The notes under the pieces: generated by a model
Database searches by the model: none
What the model saw: the letters and a program-made list of their open reading frames with translations, nothing else
Told to the model about the DNA's origin: nothing
Position numbers and translations under genes: made by a program
Shown: piece after piece, positions 24,906-33,950 of the stretch
Layout of the letters: every line of letters begins with the position of its first letter
Numbering within the stretch: the stretch's first letter is position 1
Assembly (NCBI RefSeq): GCF_905475465.1
Contig: NC_062241.1
Span: 12,772,001 to 12,836,000, forward strand
Source of the DNA: Pieris napi
Taxonomy: Eukaryota; Arthropoda; Insecta; Lepidoptera; Pieridae
Length of the DNA stretch: 64,000 nucleotides
Direction: 5' to 3'

Positions 24906-25712
24906 CTATTACTTTATATCTTGAGTCAAACAATGATGTGCCCTAAATCTAGTAATGTTTTTTTTCTCAATAATTGCTAGTGAGATCACCTTCAACTCAA
25001 GAGCATATATTTGATGATGTCCCCTGATTGCTCACCTCCAGAAGGCTTAACAGACCATATGAGGTCTGCTTGCAGGTACAACTTCTAGGCTTTTTGGAGT
25101 TGTGGACGTACGGGGATTTGCGTATATGACGCTCACTTGACAGGACATATAACTAAAAAGTTCTGGGACATACGGCCCTCCTTTAAACCTCAAAAGAAAC
25201 TACTTTTCAAAGAAACGCAACTGGACTTGAAGGGTATTTCCACTTCCTTGCTTGGACAGTGAACCTGTTAAACATGATACAGTAATAAAACATGATTTAA
25301 CTTTTTACGATATACTATATAAAAATACGATAATATAGATTAGCGAACGTCAGAGGATTTGTACACAGGGAAATTGATTTGCCTATTCGGAAATCAAATC
25401 AAAAATATAACCGAAATAAAAATTGGATTCCGTTTTCCAATAATGAAATTGGGAAAGCAAATTGACAAGTACTTCAAGATACACATAAGGCTGGCTTATG
25501 GGATTACATCAACATTAAAACGAAATGTATCGGATACAGTGCTGTTAATACCAAAGGAATGCGATTTTTTAAGACCCTTTATGTTACATGATATAAAATC
25601 TCTTTAATGGTTTAGTCGTGAACTTATAAAATAACCTTTTATTCGTTTTGTTCTTATAACTCTGTTGTCATTTTATTATTACTTTAATATCATATCAATG
25701 CACATTGCACAA
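24906..25712. other. no gene recognised
   Basis: Mixed composition; 25030-25260 is GC-richer but its frames contain stops. The 82-aa frame at 25359-25607 has no recognised motif. Confidence 0.4.
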
Positions 25713-25844
25713 CGCAGTGTTGGCCTAGTTGCTTCAGCGTCCGACTCTCATCCATCAGGTCGTAGGATCGATCCCCGGCTTTGCACCAATTGACTTTCTG
25801 TCTATGTGTGCATTTAACATTCGCTGAACAGTGAAGGAAAACAT
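25713..25844 (+). mobile_element. SINE 5' half, 3'-truncated
   Basis: A box (tggcctagttg) and B-box region (ggatcgatccc) are present. The copy stops at gaaggaaaacat and gives way to AT-rich DNA. Confidence 0.75.
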
Positions 25845-27764
25845 ATATTTAATTTATTTATCAAAGGACAAACAATTCATTAATAATATATTTTTTAATT
25901 CCCTACTACGTGTTTGTTTTTGTAAAACATTTATGTTTTTATTCAAATAAAATAAGCATTCTTAAGAAAAGTTTTTACTGTTTACACAGCGGTGTAATTC
26001 ATAAAACACAATTTCCATTCAACTCAGCATTTTTATAAATGTTTTATTTATTCTTTTTAAAATAATTGTTTTACATGCACTTTACTTTGTTTGTTTCGAG
26101 CAAGCTATTAGTTTTTTGTGGCAGTCTCGATTGAGTCTATACGTAAAATATTCTCCTTATATTTTCGTTTCGCCGTACAAGCATGTCCATGTCGTACATA
26201 TAAAGAAAACTTATTTGGTTTGAAAAGGTTCGATTTGTAACTGTGTGTAACGTCAAATATAAAATCAAACCTGCACCCTTTAAAAGAAATTGGTAGTTGG
26301 AAACGTAAGTCCTCATAACATGTGATGTCCTAATGTTAGTAAGGGAAACCACACGTTACTAAAATAATTAAACAATTTGTCTCCCAAAGGGTTGAGCTTT
26401 GGGACACCTGACCTACTTCGCTTGACCCCATAAATACTTTTTAACCATATTATTTTAGATATTGTTTGTAATTTAAACTTTGTAAATTGTTAATAAATTA
26501 GCATTGAGAAATATTATATATATATAATTACATAATAATAATAAAGCCGGCTTATTACCAATCGATTGTTTACAATATATAATGTTTTCTTATTACTCGT
26601 TGTGGTTGTGGCCTTCAGTACCACTGATCGGAACCACGTATCAGGTAAAGGTTGTATTTCTTCTTATTTTTAATTGGCATTTTACATCGCATTTTGGCAA
26701 GCTACTACGTAGTTTAGTTTTTATTTTTGACCAAAAGTTTTTCCAGCTCATGTTAATACGACGCTCTACCTCTTTTTTTTGTCTTCAATTGATAATTGTT
26801 TAAATACGCATATATTTATTGCGTAATGGATGAATTTAAAAAAAAATACAGTTTTATACTACTTAGATTTATTATGCAAATTTTTAAGTTATTATCAATC
26901 TGTAATCATCCTGAAATACCAAACATAATTTCCCTAAAGTGTGCTTTAGCTGCTGCTTAGTGTGCTGAACTAAATATAACTTTTCCAATATCGAAAGATA
27001 ACTAATGTATTCAGGTAAACTACGATAGCAAGCCGTAGCAAGAAGCACTAAAACAGAACTTGTTAGCAGATTGCAAAACCATAAATGGGCTAAAATCGCG
27101 ACTAATAAGAGAAAAGTTAGTTTTCTTAGTTAGTTACCTAATGGTTTAATGAAATATCATAGTACACTGAATATTTGTGAAGAAGGATAGACAGGATTAT
27201 GCTTATCAATACTTAAAATCCATATCCTCATTAAATTTGTTGCTTAAAACAGTAAATATAATTGAGTTATTGCTGAATATAAGCACGATAAGCCTGAAAT
27301 GCTAATTGTTGGAAATTCACTTTAAACTCGAATCAATCCATTATACAAAACTGGTTATGACTTGCGAACTTTTCAAATATCCGCGAAGTACACAACAATG
27401 GGAAAATTCTTTGACGACTTAACGATTGTATGCTTTATTACTAAAACAATAAAATTTCGTTTGCTTAAAATAGATCTTAATTTGTATGAAGTAAGAGCAA
27501 ATTAAAAATAATTTCACAATTTTTATTTAGCTTTCCTCATCAAGAAACATATTATGAAAAATGATTCTCAAATTTAAGCAAATAATTTTAATAGAAATAT
27601 CAATTGCGTACTACAAATGTAAGTTGAATTTATAGGGAAAAGTTGTAATGTTACTTTTAAATTAAATAATAACTCCTAAACTATACCTACGTCTCCCGAC
27701 TTGAGGAACAACATTCGAACTTTTTGACAGCTAAAAACTGTTTTATTTTATGTTAATACTAGCT
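25845..27764. other. no gene recognised
   Basis: About 1.9 kb AT-rich. An (ATA)n run at 26530-26543 may be an antisense LINE tail whose body is no longer recognisable. Confidence 0.4.
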
Positions 27765-28130
27765 GACCCGGCAAACGTTTGTTTTGCCATGTATATTATT
27801 TCTAGGAAACATTTTAGTTTAGTTTAGTTCAATAAACATAACTATCTACTGTAATAAAAAAATAGGGGTTGATCGTAGACGAGTGAAAATTAAGGGTTGT
27901 GTGTATTTTTGTGTGTTGTATCATAAAAAAATAAAAACAACAAAAAAAAATTGACTAATAATTAAAAAAATAAAATTTGGGGTGGACGCCCCTTATCACT
28001 TAAGAGTTTGAAAGATAGATTGTAGCCGATTCTCAGACTTACTGAATATAAAGCATTTCATAAGAATCGGTCGAGCCGTTTCGGAGAAGTATGGGAACGA
28101 ACATTGTGACATGAGAATTTTATATATTAT
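27765..28130 (+). repeat. CTAGCTGACCCGG dispersed family, longer copy
   Basis: Begins actagctgacccggcaaacg and ends gacatgagaattttatata, the two diagnostic ends of a common insect repeat. The middle is A-rich. Its 3' part matches 5686-5815 in inverted orientation. RTE-LINE remnant versus Lep1/Helitron-like is unresolved. Confidence 0.65.
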
Positions 28131-28684
28131 ATATCACTTTGTCCATGATCTGTGTACCTCGGGGTCAAGTAAACAGTGGATTAATTTATGTAAATACTAA
28201 ATTAATAATAATAAATTTCGTACTACCCTCTTGAGACATCACAGATTATTATATATAATGTTTTATGTACATATTAAAACAGATAACAGAAACAACTATC
28301 CAAATTGTTCGTTCTGAACGATGTAGGTGGCTTAGTGGTTGGAAGATGCCCTGAGTGTGATTTTAGCAAATGAATAATAGTGTCAGGCACAGAAGATAGT
28401 GTGTATTTCAGATCCATAAAAAACACATTTTGTTTAGAAATAAAAAGGCTCAAATGACAAGTAAATGCCAGTGAACTACCCTTCAAAGTTTGGATTGAAA
28501 ATATTTGAAATGAAATGTTCTGTGCAATGGATGTTGGTAAAGTATTTCTATGAATTTTGTGAAATATGAAAATAGTTTCTGTGAAGACTTCGCTTTGTCA
28601 GTATATTATCATAACAACCAGAACTACAACTCTAAGGGCTCTTATGACTTTAATTTCATGAAGTATATCCGTTAAGTTTATATT
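28131..28684. other. no gene recognised; possible SINE trace
   Basis: At 28318-28400 the phrases gtaggtggcttagtgg and gtgtcaggcacagaag hint at a very degraded SINE. The remainder is AT-rich. Confidence 0.35.
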
Positions 28685-28735
28685 AAAAGGCGGACAACGC
28701 ACTCGCGAGCCCTCTGAAATTGAGAGTGTCTATGT
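28685..28735 (+). repeat. short LINE ORF2 end (REP family)
   Basis: Contains caacgcactcgcgagccctc and tgagagtgtctatg of the REP family. It is followed 10 bases later by mariner sequence. Confidence 0.55.
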
Positions 28736-28744
28736 ATTAAAAAG

Positions 28745-28860
28745 TGCATAGATAGTAATGGTACATACTTTGATCAATTAAATATATTCTATTTAAAAAA
28801 AAACTACATTTTTTCCTCCCATACAAAACGCCAATTTCATATGTAAGGACCTAATAATAT
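28745..28860 (+). pseudogene. mariner transposase C-terminus and 3' UTR fragment
   Basis: Reads KCIDSNGTYFDQ in frame, the mariner transposase C-terminus, then an AT-rich UTR with attttttcctcccatac. The body of the transposase is absent. It is closely related to 23275-23400. Confidence 0.6.
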
Positions 28861-29276
28861 CAGACAATAGTAGCAAAATAAGTATACGTACGTGTATGAA
28901 TCGTTTAACTAAATTTATATAAGAATTGCAAATTGTTTTTGTTTTCATGGTTGTTGCCTGTCTAAGGTAGCAATAAATGTCTTTTTCAATAAATCGTCTC
29001 ACCAAATCGTCATGGCAAGACCGAATTGATCGTTAACTTGATCGATAGCTGCTATCGGATGAGAGATATTCAGTTTAAATGTTTCTCACTGTAATGTTAA
29101 CGAAATGAAAGATTTTTCTCCAATAAATTGCCTTATTTGAAATATATTAGTTCATTGTGGATGTGTCAAATGTCAATAGAAGTAAACGATCGATACAATA
29201 TTAAACGTTCAAAGTCGTAGTTTTATTTACCATATTTAAAGAAGTCACTTACAATAAATTTTTGGATTGATTCACT
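28861..29276. other. no gene recognised; insertion site of the LTR element
   Basis: AT-rich flank. The pre-insertion sequence can be read across the target duplication as ttcactGGTTCaatatg. Confidence 0.5.
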
Positions 29277-29281
29277 GGTTC
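29277..29281. repeat. target-site duplication, left copy
   Basis: GGTTC immediately before the left LTR, repeated at 32870-32874. A 5-bp duplication is usual for Bel/Pao integrase. Confidence 0.9.
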
Positions 29282-29512
29282 TGTACGATTTACAACCGTA
29301 CAGGTATTGCAATGTAAATGACACCATGCAATATGATTTGCTTGTGTGTTCATTTCCATTATATCTTATTATTTCACTTAAGTTAGTCGGCATTCAGACC
29401 TCGTACCGGGCGCGACTCTTAATCTTATCTCACCCCACTAGTTTAGTCCATTGCTCATAAAATAAATAATTATCCCATTAAATATCTTGATAATTTATCC
29501 CAACCCCGAACA
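29282..29512 (+). repeat. left (5') LTR
   Basis: 231 bp, TGTACG to GAACA, so the classical TG...CA ends. By direct reading it shows no difference from the right LTR. An initiator-like CATTCAGACC sits near 29390, with GC-rich sequence after it. AATAAA lies near 29460-29466, consistent with a short LTR promoter and poly(A) signal read left to right. Confidence 0.9.
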
Positions 29513-30731
29513 TTGGTCCTTCGAGCCGGATAGGATTTCTAATATGACAAAACATAGTTGTAGGGTTCTGATTTAGACATGATTGAAAATCGCTTTCCGA
29601 GATTGTTATGTACGAGTCCTTTTGTATATTGATACCCACTAAATTAGAGGTTGGAATCACTGTCTCCATACTGCCGTTTGAGATACGTGGGATTGAAATG
29701 AGATTAAAGATTTCATAAATATTTCTTTCCACCAAGGGTATTCTTATTTCTATTATTAAATATTTTTTAGTGTTCTTTGTTTTAACTTTTAATAAACTAT
29801 AAATATCTTGAAAGTGGAAATTGTCAACCGGCAACGCCAAATCACTGGGTAGTTGTGCAGATATCAAATTTAATTCTGACCTCAGCTGTTTTGGAGATAT
29901 CAAATGGAAATCTAATTTACCACTGTAAATATTCGTTACTGTATCTAATATAAAGTCTTGTATTCTTCTGAGATTATATAATAAGTTGTTAGTTATAAAT
30001 GCCGAGGTTATAAAATCCGAGATAAAAGATGCGTTTTGTATTTTTTGTTTAAGAATAAGGTTTGAGTTCTCAAGGTTATTAAGTTTTTGATTGACTATTT
30101 TATGTTGTTTAGTCATTGTACTTTCCATTCTTTTCATAAGATTTAATTCAGCTTCCACGACTGAAGTTTGATTTTTCCACAATTTAAATAAATGATTTTC
30201 ATTCTCTCTTAAAAGATCGATATCTTTTTCATATTTTTCTGCAAACCTATGATCTAATAATCCAAATAAACTATTAGCAACATAACCTACTCCGTCTATC
30301 AAACCACGACGTTGGCGCTTAGCTCCCGTATCAATCGAGTTACTCATAATTACAATATCATTATAATGTTTCATTTCATCGAACTCGTGCTCGAGCTGTA
30401 ACGTGATACCGTCGCAATGTGTCAATTGTTCCTTTATCATAGAGCATATTGTTTTGAGATACTGAATGTCTTTCATGAGTGCGGCCGTACCTTCTTGATA
30501 GGGATATGTATCATAATAAACAATTAAACGCCAATCGTCTCTAACTATACGCATGTTAGTTATTTTATCAAAATAAATACTGTTGTTATTCAATGTGTGA
30601 TACCGACCACATCTTTTTATTGATATCCTTCTTAACTTTAATGTAATATTTTTCGTAATTTGTAAATTGATCTTCATATTCTCGGTTGGAACCACAAAGT
30701 TCATTGTCCAACTCCCAATGTAAGCTATCAA
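29478..30731 (-). CDS. Env / F-like fusion glycoprotein, rearranged at both ends
   Basis: A 417-codon open frame on the minus strand. The genuine Env part starts near residue 48. It has a basic furin-type site RQRR at 139-142, followed by a hydrophobic GLIDGVG stretch (143-160) like the fusion peptide of baculovirus F and insect retrovirus Env proteins, then a heptad-rich coiled coil (about 165-230). In the family this is the membrane-fusion glycoprotein. Residues 1-47 are gag DNA read in another frame. There is no signal peptide or C-terminal membrane anchor in this frame: the native end is lost where env meets the primer-binding site, and the last 17 or so residues are antisense PBS and LTR. 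The reading frame is intact but the protein cannot be a complete, membrane-anchored Env. Confidence 0.75.
   Translation of the reverse strand: MIAYIGSWTMNFVVPTENMKINLQITKNITLKLRRISIKRCGRYHTLNNNSIYFDKITNMRIVRDDWRLIVYYDTYPYQEGTAALMKDIQYLKTICSMIKEQLTHCDGITLQLEHEFDEMKHYNDIVIMSNSIDTGAKRQRRGLIDGVGYVANSLFGLLDHRFAEKYEKDIDLLRENENHLFKLWKNQTSVVEAELNLMKRMESTMTKQHKIVNQKLNNLENSNLILKQKIQNASFISDFITSAFITNNLLYNLRRIQDFILDTVTNIYSGKLDFHLISPKQLRSELNLISAQLPSDLALPVDNFHFQDIYSLLKVKTKNTKKYLIIEIRIPLVERNIYEIFNLISIPRISNGSMETVIPTSNLVGINIQKDSYITISESDFQSCLNQNPTTMFCHIRNPIRLEGPMFGVGINYQDI
29514..29531 (+). other. primer-binding site for tRNA-Tyr
   Basis: TGGTCCTTCGAGCCGGAT is the reverse complement of a tRNA-Tyr 3' end including CCA (…CCGGCTCGAAGGA-CCA). 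It sits one base after the left LTR, exactly where minus-strand DNA synthesis starts. This is the strongest single orientation marker. Confidence 0.85.
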
Positions 30732-31278
30732 TCGCAGTCCAACGGACTTGCAAGGTCTTTAGGATGTCTTCTAACTCCCACTTTTCCGAGATAAGGTCAA
30801 GTTCTATACTCGAGGCAGTTCTCAAAAAAGCTTTAAAATTTGTAGTTTGTTTTCTCATGAGCTCTTCTGTTTTACTCATATTAGAGTTATTTTTGAGAGA
30901 TATTTCCTGAGATTCATTAGAGGTCGATGCGTTAGAGGTAGACGGGGCTTGAAACGTTGGAGGTTGTAATTCAGGGGATTTTGTAATGCTTGCCAAAGGC
31001 TTATAATTTATTAAGGTTGTCTTAATATTACCATATTTTTTCTTAATCTGCTCGTATTTATTAAAAGTAAAATATTCATGAGACTGATCACTAAAAGATA
31101 AAAGTGTCATATGGTTGTTATGGATATCTGTAAAATATTGTTCTAACGTTTCTAAACGACGACGTATATAATCGGGAGTCTTTCGCTCCGCTCCATCCTT
31201 CTTAAAGTTGATATAAAGCTTATCCAATGCGTCCACCAACTGTTGTTGGGTAGCTAAAATTTCTTCCATTGTGGACAT
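30586..31278 (-). CDS. Gag N-terminal region, Bel/Pao type, truncated
   Basis: A 230-aa minus-strand frame starting MSTMEEIL. Residues 1-95 are a charged helical region with LEQYFTDIHNNH and EYFTFNKYEQIKKKYG, the pattern of Bel/Pao Gag N-termini. An N/S/T-rich linker covers about 100-135. A second helical region with LEDILKTLQVRW and LHWELD runs to MWSVSHIE. Gag normally continues into capsid and zinc-knuckle parts and on into Pol; here it stops where env DNA is joined. Its end overlaps the Env frame by 146 bases. The frame lies antisense to the element's own LTRs and PBS, so the LTR promoter would not express it. Assignment rests on motif pattern only. Confidence 0.65.
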   Translation of the reverse strand: MSTMEEILATQQQLVDALDKLYINFKKDGAERKTPDYIRRRLETLEQYFTDIHNNHMTLLSFSDQSHEYFTFNKYEQIKKKYGNIKTTLINYKPLASITKSPELQPPTFQAPSTSNASTSNESQEISLKNNSNMSKTEELMRKQTTNFKAFLRTASSIELDLISEKWELEDILKTLQVRWTAIDSLHWELDNELCGSNREYEDQFTNYEKYYIKVKKDINKKMWSVSHIE

Positions 31279-31398
31279 AATTAAAGATTATCAGAGATAA
31301 CAATATAACCTTACTTGTTCAGCTGATAAGTTGCTCAAGATATCCTCGCAATACCTGCAAGGTTGTACTGAATCCGAGATGTACTATGCCTTCCTAGG
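31279..31398 (-). other. probable gag 5' leader, antisense
   Basis: Directly upstream of the Gag ATG on the minus strand, AT-rich and without frames. The tandem array abuts it. Confidence 0.45.
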
Positions 31399-31858
31399 GC
31401 ACCGAGGTCACGAAGTGAAGAGATGTAGTACCTTCCTAAGGCACCGAGGTTACGAGGTGAAGAGATGTAGTGCTTTCCTAAGGCACCGAGGTCACGAGGT
31501 GAAGAGATGTAGTGCCCTTCTAAGGCACCGAGGTTACGAGGTGAAGAGATGTAGTGCCTTCCTAAGGCACCGAGGTCACGAGGTGAAGAGATGTAGTGCT
31601 TTCCTAAGGCACCGAGGTCATGAAGTGAAGAGATGTAGTGCCCTTCTAAGGCACCGAGGTTACGAGGTGAAGAGATGTAGTGCTTTCCTAAGGCACCGAG
31701 GTCACGAGGTGAAGAGATGTAGTGCCCTTCTAAGGCACCGAGGTTACGAGGTGAAGAGATGTAGTGCTTTCCTAAGGCACCGAGGTCACGAGGTGAAGAG
31801 ATGTAGTGCCCTTCTAAGGCACCGAGGTCGAGGTTGAGGTATATTGCCTTTCTAAGGC
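31399..31858 (+). repeat. 42-bp tandem repeat array, about 11 units
   Basis: Units begin gcaccgaggt at 31399 and every 42 bases to 31819; the last is degraded. Two main versions (gttacgagg...gctttcc and gtcacgagg...gcccttc) largely alternate, giving an 84-bp higher-order period. Because 42 is a multiple of three, a 168-codon frame (31331-31837) stays open with 14-residue units containing HRGHEVKRCSA; I take this as incidental. Position fits an untranslated leader array upstream of gag. Confidence 0.9.
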
Positions 31859-31980
31859 AATGTGATTAGGATAAAAGAGATGTATCCATAAATCGTAGTT
31901 CTAGATGTATTCTTTTGATGCGCAGGTATCAGTATAACACACACACTAAGCACAAAAATATTGCGAAAGCACACGCGACC
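31859..31980. other. unassigned element-internal segment
   Basis: Lies between the tandem array and the duplicated env scrap; likely more leader DNA. No motif recognised. Confidence 0.35.
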
Positions 31981-32084
31981 TTCCTTTATCATAGAGCATA
32001 TTGTTTTGAGATACTGAATGTCTTTCATGAGTGCGGCCGTACCTTCTTGATAGGGATATGTATCATAATAAACAATTAAACGCC
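31981..32084 (-). pseudogene. duplicated 104-bp env fragment
   Basis: Matches 30429-30532 of the Env frame in the same orientation, with no difference seen. The element thus holds two copies of this env segment, which implies two template copies took part in its assembly. It ends at CGCC, bases shared with the adjoining sense-strand segment. Confidence 0.9.
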
Positions 32085-32281
32085 CAGTCGTTAAGTTATC
32101 CCTTCTACCTACAAATAATAATAATCAATCTTTAAACCATGAGAAGGTCGATGAAAAGAAGCCTAAAGCGAAGAATTTCAGCGGCATCTCTTTCTCTGCT
32201 ATGGTTTTATCCTTAACATTATTTTTCCTTTCAATACTAAGTTCGTGTAAAGCTCAGTATAGTTACACACCCCGTGAATAG
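32081..32281 (+). pseudogene. Pol (integrase) C-terminus running into Env signal peptide, sense strand
   Basis: The sense frame begins RPVVKLSLLP, the typical end of a Bel/Pao Pol polyprotein, and continues with a hydrophilic NNNNQSLNHEKVDEKKPK stretch. At 32201 an in-frame ATG opens a hydrophobic segment (MVLSLTLFFLSILSSC) with the look of a signal peptide, ending at a TAG at 32279-32281. It is therefore the original pol/env boundary, in the orientation expected from the LTRs. Everything upstream in Pol is gone. The Env core downstream is not here but antisense at 29,531-30,590. Confidence 0.65.
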
Positions 32282-32638
32282 TGAAAGTGTTGTGAGTGAG
32301 TGTGAAGTTAGGGAAAAAAGGCATTCTTATCATAATAATATAAGTGTTTTCACTGTGTTGAGTGAGTAATTTAAATTCAAAAAGTCAATCCAGTGTAAGT
32401 GTAAATAATCAAGATCGACCTTCCTCGCCGATCTTTCGTGTGTTTTCCCTTCCGGAATTAAATATAAGTGATCTTTGTAGTTAATATGATAAATGTAATT
32501 CATTTTCTCACCCACAACTAATCATAACATATAGTGAACACTATATAAACATTTAATATTAAAATTTGTGTATCACCTTGTTAGTCTTAAGTTCATCCTC
32601 CATTTTACTAACCCTCATCTTTTCCTCCCCCGGGAACA
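32282..32638 (+). other. unassigned element-internal segment next to the right LTR
   Basis: AT-rich with repeated gtg/agtg words (gtgaaagtgttgtgagtgag), resembling a leader more than env coding sequence. No purine-rich tract abuts the right LTR on the plus strand. Instead 32612-32631 is a pyrimidine run, so its complement is purine-rich. The 61- and 63-aa minus-strand frames are not supported as genes. Confidence 0.4.
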
Positions 32639-32869
32639 TGTACGATTTACAACCGTACAGGTATTGCAATGTAAATGACACCATGCAATATGATTTGCTT
32701 GTGTGTTCATTTCCATTATATCTTATTATTTCACTTAAGTTAGTCGGCATTCAGACCTCGTACCGGGCGCGACTCTTAATCTTATCTCACCCCACTAGTT
32801 TAGTCCATTGCTCATAAAATAAATAATTATCCCATTAAATATCTTGATAATTTATCCCAACCCCGAACA
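32639..32869 (+). repeat. right (3') LTR
   Basis: 231 bp, by eye identical to 29282-29512. Because copies are made identical at insertion, identity implies recent integration. Confidence 0.9.
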
Positions 32870-32874
32870 GGTTC
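32870..32874. repeat. target-site duplication, right copy
   Basis: GGTTC directly after the right LTR, matching 29277-29281. Confidence 0.9.
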
Positions 32875-33699
32875 AATATGATACACGAATTAAATAAATA
32901 TACAAATTATTTTTTCCAACACACAAATATATTGTAATAATGTATTTAGAATATTCTTAACCTACATAGTAATATTATATATATTTAAAGGTACACCAGG
33001 TACCGGTAAAGGTAAGGTATAAGGTAATAGGTACGTCAGGTACAGAGACCAAACTTTTTATAATTGTTTTAATTTTCTTTTTATCAATTTTTAATTATTA
33101 TTCTTATTATGTAGATTAAGAATAGATAAATTAGTATTGAAAATTAATTTGATAGAATTTACGGAGGAACAATTTTAGAAGGGACGGTTTAATTTCCGGA
33201 AAATCAAAAATATGGGGAAGGGTACATCAACATCATTTAAAAGACGTACATGCTCCGTTGAGTGGTTACAGGATTTATGGAATATCATAATTTGAGTGAT
33301 TCGGGTACCAAGGGGCGGTAAACAATCACAACGGTAATTGCTAAAAATAGGTTACCTTCATGTATAATCGTTCAATATAATCCTATAAAATCGCTTGGAC
33401 AGTGTATTTGTGGTCATTGGAAAATTTATAAAGGGTTTATAGTCTCCGGGGAAGTTCAGCAAAGTTTTAATCAGGAACGAGCAATTTGTATCAATTTAAG
33501 CTTTATTAGTATCCAAGCTTCAAAGCACAATTTATAACAACTTCGAGTTATCATTGTATTATACTATTTTTCATGAACCACTCAATAGGTGTATATTATG
33601 AGTTTTGTAAAATACATCTACAACAAATTATCACTGCACTGAACATTGAAAATTACAGTTAATCTGCAGTAATATTATTTTTATTTAGATAAATACACT
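32875..33699. other. no gene recognised
   Basis: AT-rich; 32998-33052 has short irregular repeats of ggtac/ggta. Nothing else. Confidence 0.4.
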
Positions 33700-33935
33700 A
33701 GAAGCTTAATAAGCTGATGCGCACGTATTTGCGGATTTGGCGGCGTCCATGCGTCGGGTTGTCTTTCTCCCTAAAATATGGCAAGGGGGCCGACGGCTAG
33801 CCATGCGTAATACTCGTGTACGGGTGCTACTTGTGGTGACTGGTCCTACTTGAGTTCGTGTATGCGGCGATTTGCGTGTTGTTTCCACGAGAATTTAATG
33901 CGTGCTCCTATTTCACAATGCCTCCTGCTGATAGA
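33700..33935 (+). repeat. LINE internal fragment, same family as 3518-3975
   Basis: The right part matches the reverse complement of 3762-3870 (shared gtgtatgcggcgat-like and gtgctcctatttcac blocks). The 60-aa antisense frame is incidental. Confidence 0.5.
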
Positions 33936-33950
33936 GGACAAATCTAGGTT

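Larger units (their letters stand above)
29282..32869 (+). mobile_element. Bel/Pao (Belpaoviridae-like) retroelement, self-inverted and pol-deleted
   Basis: A 3588-bp insertion bounded by two 231-bp LTRs and a 5-bp duplication. Plus orientation is shown by the tRNA-Tyr primer-binding site just right of the left LTR, AATAAA inside the LTR, and a sense-strand Pol C-terminus near the right LTR. Yet gag and env lie antisense, env end first. Most of pol (protease, reverse transcriptase, RNase H, integrase core) is missing. The element therefore cannot move by itself, though the outer ends were good enough for one integration. LTR identity indicates a recent event. It probably arose by template switching or self-integration during reverse transcription and was integrated by enzymes from an intact relative. 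Confidence 0.85.

Noticed and set aside
25359..25607. 82-aa plus-strand frame after a GC-richer patch
   Set aside because: No motif; the upstream patch has stops in all frames.
29282..29512. Initial reading of the LTR element as minus-oriented
   Set aside because: gag and env suggest minus, but the tRNA-Tyr primer site, AATAAA and the Pol/Env boundary all point plus; a self-inverted interior explains both.
31331..31837. 168-codon open frame encoding 14-residue repeats
   Set aside because: It is open only because a stop-free 42-bp unit (a multiple of 3) is repeated. It sits in a leader-like part of a retroelement, and there is no sign of selection on codons.
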